Below are positions 28,270-34,082 of a DNA stretch of 34,082 bases, in pieces. Every line of letters starts with the position of its first letter. The first letter of the stretch is position 1. Origin of the DNA: Anaerostipes sp. Its GTDB lineage: Bacteria > Bacillota > Clostridia > Lachnospirales > Lachnospiraceae. The notes under the pieces were generated by a model, which worked only from the letters and a program-made list of their open reading frames with translations, was not told the DNA's origin and did no database searches. The stretch covers positions 1 to 34,082 of the forward strand of contig JAQVEG010000030.1 of assembly GCA_028697725.1 (NCBI GenBank). Direction: 5' to 3'. A program made the translations under genes and the position numbers.

Positions 28270-28314
28270 AATAAAGTAGGAGACAATCATATCAATTGTC
28301 TCCTACTTTATTTT
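28268..28314. terminator. Bidirectional terminator between mecA and PTS IIB gene
   Basis: A perfect 20-bp stem (28268-28287 with 28295-28314) and a 7-base loop with A/T runs at both ends of the stem. It serves the convergent mecA (plus) and IIB (minus) genes. Confidence 0.9.
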
Positions 28315-28320
28315 TATGTA

Positions 28321-28596
28321 TTATCGACACACTTCAATTAATTTTCTAAGTTCTGCATCCTGGCCAACTCCAGTCAAAAATGTAATGCCGTTTACCACCA
28401 AAAGTGGGTATTCCTTTCGAACTTTCGTAATTGCGACATAAGCAACACTGCCTTCTATATATGATTCCACATCTGCAATATCAATGGGCAGTACCTGAGC
28501 TTCAATTCCGTTCTGACTTAGCAAACGGCTTACTTTATCTGCAACTACTTTTGAAGTAACAACCCCGCTTCCACATGCAACTATAATTCGCTTCAT
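28321..28596 (-). CDS. PTS IIB component, galactitol/lactose-cellobiose-like fold
   Basis: 91 residues, short for a stand-alone IIB domain. It starts MKRIIVACGSGVVTS, where Cys8 would be the phosphocysteine of the loop (CGSGxxTS is the GatB-type P-loop). It phosphorylates an incoming sugar with the matching IIC permease. No IIA or IIC gene lies beside it. AAGGGGG precedes the ATG. It may be an accessory or regulatory phospho-carrier. Confidence 0.8.
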   Translation of the reverse strand: MKRIIVACGSGVVTSKVVADKVSRLLSQNGIEAQVLPIDIADVESYIEGSVAYVAITKVRKEYPLLVVNGITFLTGVGQDAELRKLIEVCR

Positions 28597-28622
28597 TATG
28601 GCCCCCTTTCATGATAAAGAAA

Positions 28623-28654
28623 AAAGTTGGCAAAGAACCCACTCTGCCAACCTT
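28623..28654 (-). terminator. Terminator of the DUF1858 gene
   Basis: AAGGTTGGCA / TGCCAACTTT stem (10 bp, one G-U) followed by a T run on the minus strand, just upstream of the IIB gene. Confidence 0.75.
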
Positions 28655-28667
28655 CCTTTTGATTTAT

Positions 28668-28874
28668 TTAGTTTTTAGTTGCTAAATATTCATTTAACTT
28701 ACCAACTAATTCGTCAGCATTCATTCCATGAACAAAAGCAGCTTCCTCTACAGATTCACCTTGTGAAGATGGGCATCCTACACAATGCATTCCTGATGCC
28801 ATTAAAATAGCCGCAAGATTCTCATCAATTCTCAAAACTTCTCCGATTGTTGTTTCTTTTGTAATTTGACTCAC
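28668..28874 (-). CDS. DUF1858 domain protein
   Basis: 68 residues from the GTG at 28874, chosen because GGAGG lies 8 bases upstream; an ATG 15 bases earlier overlaps that binding site and has none of its own. The protein has the family pattern TIGEVLRID near its start, GMHCVGCPSS with a CxxC in the middle, and an acidic helix ESVEEAAFVHGMNADELV. The CxxC may bind metal or an iron-sulphur species; function unknown. It is divergently placed from the ferredoxin gene. Confidence 0.85.
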   Translation of the reverse strand: MSQITKETTIGEVLRIDENLAAILMASGMHCVGCPSSQGESVEEAAFVHGMNADELVGKLNEYLATKN

Positions 28875-28945
28875 TGAAAATTCCTCCATTTCTATTGTAG
28901 TACCACTTATTATATTACATTACTTTTAAAAAAACAATAATTCAC

Positions 28946-28974
28946 TTGATATTAGATGAATATTATATTAAAAT
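28946..28974 (+). promoter_or_regulatory. Promoter of the ferredoxin gene
   Basis: TTGATA (28946-28951), 17-bp spacer, TAAAAT (28969-28974). A small hairpin ATAGTA-CTTTGT-TACTAT (28987-29004) lies in the transcribed leader, which is about 60 bases long. Confidence 0.65.
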
Positions 28975-29037
28975 GTACATAGTCAGATAGTACTTTGTTA
29001 CTATTTTAACATTAATCTTATAAGGAGGAACATAATT

Positions 29038-29208
29038 ATGGCATATGTAATTTCAGACGCTTGTGTATCATGTGGTGCTTGTGAAGGAGCTTGTCCAGCA
29101 GGAGCTATCAGTGCAGGAGATGGTCAATACGTTATTGACGCAGATACTTGCTTAGACTGTGGAGCTTGTGCAGACGGATGTCCAACAGGGGCTATTAGCC
29201 AAGAATAA
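29038..29208 (+). CDS. 2[4Fe-4S] clostridial-type ferredoxin
   Basis: 56 residues, ATG at 29038 after AAGGAGGAACATAATT. Two CxxCxxCxxxCP clusters are visible: C9, C12, C15, C19-P and C38, C41, C44, C48-P. This is the low-potential electron carrier of anaerobic metabolism, used by hydrogenases, oxidoreductases and Rnf-type complexes. It is monocistronic, followed by a strong terminator. Confidence 0.97.
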   Translation: MAYVISDACVSCGACEGACPAGAISAGDGQYVIDADTCLDCGACADGCPTGAISQE

Positions 29209-29214
29209 TCAATT

Positions 29215-29247
29215 AAAAAAGAAATGCAGATTTTGCATTTCTTTTTT
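29215..29247. terminator. Bidirectional terminator after ferredoxin
   Basis: Stem of 14 bp with A/T runs (29215-29228 with 29234-29247), core GAAATGCA/TGCATTTC and a loop GATTT. It sits between ferredoxin (plus) and the MerR-type gene (minus). Confidence 0.85.
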
Positions 29248-29248
29248 T

Positions 29249-29779
29249 TTATGATTTTTTTCTTCGAAACCAGCTTTTCTTTTCTCTCGTTGCCGCTATT
29301 TCTTCTCTTGTCTTTTGCTGAATCCGAATGAGTTCATCAATTTTTTGAAACCTTTGTTCTTGATGTTCTTCTCGAATACGAAATTGATAATCTAGCTCTT
29401 TGGATAATTGAGCTGTTACACCTCCTGCAATCTCTCTTGAAAAGACTTCTTTTTGTTCATTTAAAGCTCGTCCCATCATTTTAACCATAATATTCTGAAA
29501 CTGAAGCATTTTATGGTCAAGGCTGGGAACATTTTGTCCCTCTGGAAATGGAATCACATTTTTTGGTATTTCCTTTTGAATTTCTTCTGGAATCATCCCA
29601 TGTCGCTTCATATCTGTGATTTTTCGTAATATGTACATTTCATGATCCCCATAATATCGATATCCTTTTTCATCTCTTGGTATATCCAGTTGTAGTTCAT
29701 TTTCCCATGCTCTAATGGTATGCTTCGGTACACCTAACTCCTTGGAAACATCTCCAATCATCCGCTTATTTTCTTTCAT
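29249..29779 (-). CDS. MerR-type HTH protein with coiled coil and basic tail
   Basis: 176 residues from the ATG at 29779 (AAAGGATGG upstream; the ATG nine bases earlier overlaps it). The N-terminal winged-helix MerR domain shows MIGDVSKELGVPKHTIRAWE and YRYYGDHEMYILRKI. A linker and a long charged helix (about 110-165, rich in Q, E, K, R) follow, and the tail ends KKSWFRRKKS. There is no C-terminal effector-binding domain. This layout resembles RacA-like and DUF3967-type MerR proteins, so a role in DNA organisation or membrane contact is possible but unproven. Confidence 0.75.
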   Translation of the reverse strand: MKENKRMIGDVSKELGVPKHTIRAWENELQLDIPRDEKGYRYYGDHEMYILRKITDMKRHGMIPEEIQKEIPKNVIPFPEGQNVPSLDHKMLQFQNIMVKMMGRALNEQKEVFSREIAGGVTAQLSKELDYQFRIREEHQEQRFQKIDELIRIQQKTREEIAATREKKSWFRRKKS

Positions 29780-29835
29780 AACTTCCATCCTTTCTTAAGT
29801 ACAATTATAGAATAGATATGGATTTTGGCACAAGA

Positions 29836-29864
29836 AAAAGCACCATCTAAAAGATGATGCTTTT
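29836..29864 (-). terminator. Terminator after dnaB
   Basis: Stem AAAAGCATCATC / GATGGTGCTTTT (one wobble) with a short loop and a T run on the minus strand, 30 bp past the dnaB stop. Confidence 0.75.
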
Positions 29865-29895
29865 CACTGTTTTCTATTATGATTCGACAAATAAG

Positions 29896-31233
29896 TTAAT
29901 GTAATCTTTCTTTGTTTCCAAATTTGGTGTATTGTCCTAACCAGACTAATTCAACACTTCCCGTAGAACCATTTCTCTGTTTTGCCACAATAATCTCAGC
30001 AAGACCTTTTTTATCTGAATCTTCGTTGTAGTAATCATCACGATAAATGAACATTACCACATCGGCATCCTGCTCGATGGATCCTGATTCTCTAAGGTCA
30101 GACAAAATTGGTTTTGGCGGCTTTCTTTGTTCTACCATACGACTTAACTGAGACAGTGCAATAACTGGCGCATCCATCTCACGAGCCAAGGCTTTTAAAG
30201 AACGTGAAATCTCCGAAATCTCCTGTTGTCTGGACTCTGAACGCTTTCCACCAGACATTAACTGTAAATAATCAATAATAATAAGTCCAAGTCCCTGAGT
30301 CTGCTTATATCTTCTACACTTAGAACGAAGTTCTGCAACTGTGATTCCCGGCGTATCATCAATAATCAAAGGCGCTCTTCCAATAGAGCCTGCACTTTCC
30401 ATTAGTTTTTCCCAATCCGTCTCTTGAAGCTCTCCTGTACGAATCGCCTGAGAATCTACCATTGCCTCCATTGCCATTAAACGAGTCACTAATTGTTCCT
30501 TGGACATTTCCAGACTAAATACAGCTGTTGGCACATTGTTCCGAATTGCAGCATGCTGTGCAATATTCAACACAAAAGCTGTTTTTCCCATGGCTGGTCT
30601 TGCCGCTACCATAATAAGCTCTGATGCATGAAGTCCTGTTAATTTAAAATCAAGATCATCAAATCCTGTTGCAACTCCTGTAATCTTTCCTGAAGTTGAG
30701 GCCGCAGTTTCGATTCCTTCTAAGGTGTTTAGTACCACCTGATCAATTGGCACAAAATCCTGTCTTCCACTTGTCTCTTGAAGAAGTCCAAACACATTTT
30801 TTTCTGTGTCATCTAATATTGTATCTACTTCTTCTTTTCCAAGATAACATTCCTTTGTAATCTCTTCGCTTACCCGAATCAATTTGCGCAAGGTTGCCTT
30901 ATCTTTTACAATATTGGCATACTGTTTAGCATTTGCAGATGTTGGCACTGCCTCGATTAAATCTCGAATAAATTCAAGGCTTTTCATGGATTCTGGAACA
31001 TCCTTTTCCCGTAATTTATTCTGAAGCGTTACCAAGTCTACTGGTTTCCCTTCTTTATAAAGCTCCACCATTGACTCAAAAAGAACACCGTTCTGCTTTT
31101 GATAAAAATCATCTGCATTCACAATATCTGATACATCCGCAATTGCATCTCGATCCATAATCATGGCACCGATAACGGACTGTTCGGCCTCTATACTATT
31201 GGGTTGTATCTTTTTGATAAATGCTTCATCCAT
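29896..31233 (-). CDS. dnaB: Replicative DNA helicase DnaB
   Basis: 445 residues. N-terminal primase-interacting domain (PNSIEAEQSVIGAMIMD), then RecA-type hexamer domain with Walker A ARPAMGKTAFVLN, Walker B LIIIDYLQLMSG, and IALSQLSR. It unwinds DNA ahead of the replication fork. It lies 3 bp after rplI, and the gdpP-rplI-dnaB order is conserved across Firmicutes (called dnaC in Bacillus subtilis). Confidence 0.97.
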   Translation of the reverse strand: MDEAFIKKIQPNSIEAEQSVIGAMIMDRDAIADVSDIVNADDFYQKQNGVLFESMVELYKEGKPVDLVTLQNKLREKDVPESMKSLEFIRDLIEAVPTSANAKQYANIVKDKATLRKLIRVSEEITKECYLGKEEVDTILDDTEKNVFGLLQETSGRQDFVPIDQVVLNTLEGIETAASTSGKITGVATGFDDLDFKLTGLHASELIMVAARPAMGKTAFVLNIAQHAAIRNNVPTAVFSLEMSKEQLVTRLMAMEAMVDSQAIRTGELQETDWEKLMESAGSIGRAPLIIDDTPGITVAELRSKCRRYKQTQGLGLIIIDYLQLMSGGKRSESRQQEISEISRSLKALAREMDAPVIALSQLSRMVEQRKPPKPILSDLRESGSIEQDADVVMFIYRDDYYNEDSDKKGLAEIIVAKQRNGSTGSVELVWLGQYTKFGNKERLH

Positions 31234-31235
31234 TT

Positions 31236-31682
31236 TTATTTATCCTCTTCTACTTTAACTTTTAAATTCGCAGTTACTTTTGGATGTACTTTCACTGATA
31301 CATCGTAAATTCCTAATGACTTAATATGATCTGCGTGCATTTTCTTCTTATCTAACTCAAATCCTAACTGCTTCTTTGCAGCATTCACAATCTCTTTGGT
31401 AGAAATTGATCCAAATGTTCTTCCGCCTTCTCCCACTTTCATCTTTACCACAACTTCTTTTGTTTCAATCTCTTTGGCAAAAGCCTTGGCTTCTTCCAAT
31501 TTTTCTTGTGCAATTTTATCATCGTGGGCTATTTTTAGCTTTAAATCATTGATTGCTTTCTTTGTTGCTTCCACTCCTAAATTCTTGCGAAATAAAACGT
31601 TTCTAGCATATCCATTGTTGACTTCTACAATGTCATTCTTTTTTCCTACGGTTTTAACGTCTTCTAATAAAATTACCTTCAC
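31236..31682 (-). CDS. rplI: 50S ribosomal protein L9
   Basis: 148 residues from a GTG start that overlaps the gdpP stop by one base. N-terminal RNA-binding domain MKVILLEDVKTVGKKNDIVEV then NNGYARNVLFRK, long helix, and C-terminal domain with GEGGRTFGSISTKEIV. Translationally coupled to gdpP. Confidence 0.97.
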   Translation of the reverse strand: MKVILLEDVKTVGKKNDIVEVNNGYARNVLFRKNLGVEATKKAINDLKLKIAHDDKIAQEKLEEAKAFAKEIETKEVVVKMKVGEGGRTFGSISTKEIVNAAKKQLGFELDKKKMHADHIKSLGIYDVSVKVHPKVTANLKVKVEEDK

Positions 31683-33733
31683 TATACTTCTCCTTTATCT
31701 CTCATTTCACATAATGTTTCTTTAATAATCAATGTTGCGTCATATAATGATACATCAACAAGCTGTGCCCCTGCAACTGTTAAATGACCACCGCCACCAA
31801 ACTGTTCCATAATCTTCTGCACATTAATCTCATCAATGGATCTGGCACTTACATATACTCGGTCTTCAATTGCTGTCAAAGCAAAGGAAGCTTTAATTCC
31901 ATCAATATTGAGCAGTTCGTTTGACACTTGGGCTCCCACTACTGTTGGACTATCAATTCCAGCCCCTATAAGGGTTGTAATTGCAAATTCTCCATATAAA
32001 ATCTCTGAATTACTAATTGCTTTTGCACGAACTTTATATGTATCCATACTAGTTCGAGACATTTTACGAACTTTCGTAAGGTTCGCTCCATTTCTCTTTA
32101 GATATGCTGCTGCCTCAAAGGTTCGCACTCCTGTCTTATTTACAAAGCTATCTGTATCTACTAACATTCCATAATACATAGCATCTGCTTCTCTTGGTTT
32201 TAACTTTGGCTTTGTATCAATATACTGTAAAATCTCAGCAACCATCTCACAAGTAGATGATGCATAAGGTTCAATATAAGACAACACTGGATTGGCAATA
32301 GAATCCTTCATCTTGCGATGATGATCTAAAATAACAATTGTGTGGGTCTGCTTTAATAACTTCTCACATTCTGTATAATTTGAATGGTTTACATCTACAA
32401 CAATGAGCAAGGTGTTCTCATCTGTAATCTCTAACGCTTCCTCATTGTTAATAAACATATCTTCATCGTATTCTTCACTTTCACTTAAGTCTTCAATGAT
32501 TGGTCTTACTGACATGGTTGCTTCATTCATAACAATATGAGCCTTACGCTCTAAAGAAAGACCTAATCGGTATAGCCCAATGGCTGCTCCCATGGAATCT
32601 GGATCTGGAATCTTGTGTCCCATAATCACAACATTTTCTTTGGATTCTAGTAATTCCTTTAATGCCTGTGCTTTTACACGAGCTTTTACACGGGTATTCT
32701 TTTCAACTACAGTAGAATTCCCACCATAATATGTGATTTCATCTCCATCCTTTACAACCGCTTGATCTCCACCACGCCCTAGTGCCAAATCCATCCCTGC
32801 ACTGGCTGACTCATAGGCTTCTTGATAGGTGTTTCCATTGATACCCACACTGATACTCAATGTCATGTGCATAGAACTTCCCAAGTTAATGTTCTTAATC
32901 TCTTCTAAAATTATAAATTCATCCTTTTGCATCTTCTCCAAACACTTTTGTTGAAAAATAACAAGATATCTGTCTTTTTCTGTTTTCTTTACAATTCCAG
33001 ATATCTCCTGTACATACTTACTAATTCGACGATCTGCAACTGCAAGCAACATGGATAGCTTAACAGGATCTGTACTTGCAACCACTTCATCATAGTTGTC
33101 AATGTAAATCAATCCTACCGCCATTCGCTGATTTTCACTTTCAATCATATACTTTCTAAGAAGTGTCTGATCAAATAAGTAAACGGCAATCATTGACTGT
33201 GTATCCCTTGAAAATGTACTAAATTCATTATTGTCTCTTACGTGAAATCTTTGAATCTCCAACTTATAGAAGCACTCTACTTCCTTGTTGTTCTTATCCT
33301 TCATGGTCTTCACATGTGCAATGGCGTGATTCATCTCCGATGGCAGCAGATTCCTTCCAAGTTCAGGAAACAATTGTTGTAGACGATTCAATTCTTTTCC
33401 GTCTAAAACTTTCTCCATGGCATGATTCACCCACAGAATCTCTCCGTCTCCCTCTAATAAAACATAAGGAATTGGCAGTTCCTTCATCAGCTCTGCCTGT
33501 GCTCCACTTTCTTCCAGTGCAAGATTGACAATATCTCTTTTGAGACTCTTACGACTATATACAGATGCATACCCTAATGCAACATAATATACAACAATTA
33601 CAAAAGCAAGAATAAATGCTGACTTTGCATCTGTAAAAAAAAGCAAAACATCAGCAATCAGAAATAATGCCCCACATAAAACTGGCCATATAAAATAGCG
33701 GTCTGTATTTAATTCATCCTTTTTTTGACTCAT
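31682..33733 (-). CDS. gdpP: GdpP-type cyclic-di-AMP phosphodiesterase (DHH family)
   Basis: 683 residues from the ATG at 33733 (TGGAG upstream). Two N-terminal transmembrane helices (about 14-60), a PAS-like domain, a degenerate GGDEF domain (GRGGDQ where GGDEF would be), then the DHH/DHHA1 phosphodiesterase. Metal ligands are visible: H, D and D in GHKIPDPDSMG (about 373-379), D in VVDVNHSN, DHH in ILDHHR (about 470-472), and GGGGHLTVAGA near the end. It hydrolyses c-di-AMP, which controls wall and K+ homeostasis. All key residues are present. Confidence 0.95.
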   Translation of the reverse strand: MSQKKDELNTDRYFIWPVLCGALFLIADVLLFFTDAKSAFILAFVIVVYYVALGYASVYSRKSLKRDIVNLALEESGAQAELMKELPIPYVLLEGDGEILWVNHAMEKVLDGKELNRLQQLFPELGRNLLPSEMNHAIAHVKTMKDKNNKEVECFYKLEIQRFHVRDNNEFSTFSRDTQSMIAVYLFDQTLLRKYMIESENQRMAVGLIYIDNYDEVVASTDPVKLSMLLAVADRRISKYVQEISGIVKKTEKDRYLVIFQQKCLEKMQKDEFIILEEIKNINLGSSMHMTLSISVGINGNTYQEAYESASAGMDLALGRGGDQAVVKDGDEITYYGGNSTVVEKNTRVKARVKAQALKELLESKENVVIMGHKIPDPDSMGAAIGLYRLGLSLERKAHIVMNEATMSVRPIIEDLSESEEYDEDMFINNEEALEITDENTLLIVVDVNHSNYTECEKLLKQTHTIVILDHHRKMKDSIANPVLSYIEPYASSTCEMVAEILQYIDTKPKLKPREADAMYYGMLVDTDSFVNKTGVRTFEAAAYLKRNGANLTKVRKMSRTSMDTYKVRAKAISNSEILYGEFAITTLIGAGIDSPTVVGAQVSNELLNIDGIKASFALTAIEDRVYVSARSIDEINVQKIMEQFGGGGHLTVAGAQLVDVSLYDATLIIKETLCEMRDKGEV

Positions 33734-33811
33734 CTTATGCTCCATTCAAATTCATTATTTTATAAAATTGTTCAATTTTTATTATATCATGGTAACGTGT
33801 TAAGGTCAAAA

Positions 33812-33836
33812 AAAGAGGGAATTAACTTCCCCCTTT
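33812..33836 (-). terminator. Terminator between ArsC-like gene and gdpP
   Basis: AAAGGGGGAA / TTCCCTCTTT stem (one G-U) with a T run on the minus strand. It ends the ArsC-like gene. Confidence 0.75.
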
Positions 33837-33843
33837 GATAAAT

Positions 33844-34082
33844 TTACTTCATTAATGTTTCTTCCCATTGCTGAACTCTAAATCCTGTCAGCACAAAATC
33901 ATCTCCAACAACTAATGGTCTTTTTACAAGCATTCCATCTGTCGCCAACAGTTCATACTGTTCTTCTTCTGACATAGTTGGAAGTTTATCCTTTAATCCC
34001 AGCTCTCTGTAAATCATTCCGCTAGTATTAAAAAATCGCTTTAGTGGAAGACCACTTTTCTCATGCCAGACTTTTAATTCTT
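33844..34082 (-). CDS. ArsC/Spx family protein, 3' part
   Basis: Open at the window edge; about 79 C-terminal residues are visible. They show the family's conserved end: PLKRFFNTSGMIYRELGLKDK, then MSEEEQYELLATDGMLVKRPLVV and VLTGFRVQQWEE. The last pattern (DGMLVKRPLV.G..VL.GF) is typical of thioredoxin-fold ArsC/Spx/YffB-like proteins. The N-terminal CxxC/C region lies outside, so whether it is a Spx-like regulator or a reductase cannot be told. Confidence 0.85.
   Translation of the reverse strand, partial: ELKVWHEKSGLPLKRFFNTSGMIYRELGLKDKLPTMSEEEQYELLATDGMLVKRPLVVGDDFVLTGFRVQQWEETLMK

Noticed and set aside
28987-29004. A further PadR operator in the ferredoxin leader (ATAGTA..TACTAT)
   Set aside because: The half-sites are in reversed order relative to the ACTnTAAwTTAnAGT core and the centre differs.

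Overview
The window is low-GC DNA with strong AGGAGG-type ribosome binding sites, TTGACA/TATAAT promoters and many U-tailed intrinsic terminators. The gene set (MecA, a CwlD-like amidase, GdpP-rplI-dnaB, Sua5 next to a YwlE/RpiB-type gene, a DUF1858 protein, a 2[4Fe-4S] ferredoxin) points to an anaerobic clostridial Firmicute, most likely of the Lachnospiraceae type; I do not name a species. Nearly all genes lie on the minus strand. Exceptions are a small island (13956-16768), the amidase, mecA and the ferredoxin.

Layout in window order: (1) 1-483, a terminator and three tandem ~111-bp structured repeats downstream of a D,D-carboxypeptidase gene; (2) 1786-4958, a 26-residue membrane microprotein, a tRNA-dihydrouridine synthase overlapping a MATE exporter, and a PadR regulator, with look-alike palindromic operators at both promoters; (3) 5033-12013, a complete F1Fo-ATP synthase operon (atpZ-atpI-B-E-F-H-A-G-D-C) whose c subunit carries the full Na+-binding signature; (4) 12134-17672, an intervening segment with an ECF-like sigma factor, a secreted protein, small membrane proteins, a decayed gene, a possibly frameshifted peptide gene, a permease-like protein, a VanZ-family protein and a lipoprotein; (5) 17792-24209, a second complete F1Fo-ATP synthase operon whose c subunit lacks the Na+ ligands and looks H+-coupled, with its own strong promoter and an unusual hairpin leader; (6) 24387-27118, a fused pseudo-phosphatase/RpiB gene, Sua5/TsaC, and a divergent CwlD-like amidase; (7) 27156-34082, a small acidic protein, MecA, an orphan PTS IIB, a DUF1858 protein, ferredoxin, a MerR-type coiled-coil protein, DnaB, ribosomal protein L9, GdpP, and the end of an ArsC/Spx-like gene.

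The most notable points are two full ATP synthases side by side with apparently different coupling ions, and the in-frame fusion of a low-molecular-weight phosphatase domain (catalytic Cys replaced by Ser) to ribose-5-phosphate isomerase B. In the fusion a perfect Shine-Dalgarno sequence sits in the linker, so RpiB may also be made alone. The ATP synthase pair suggests a cell that can use or build both sodium and proton gradients, for example with Na+- or H+-pumping redox complexes encoded elsewhere. That link is inference; no such complex is in this window.
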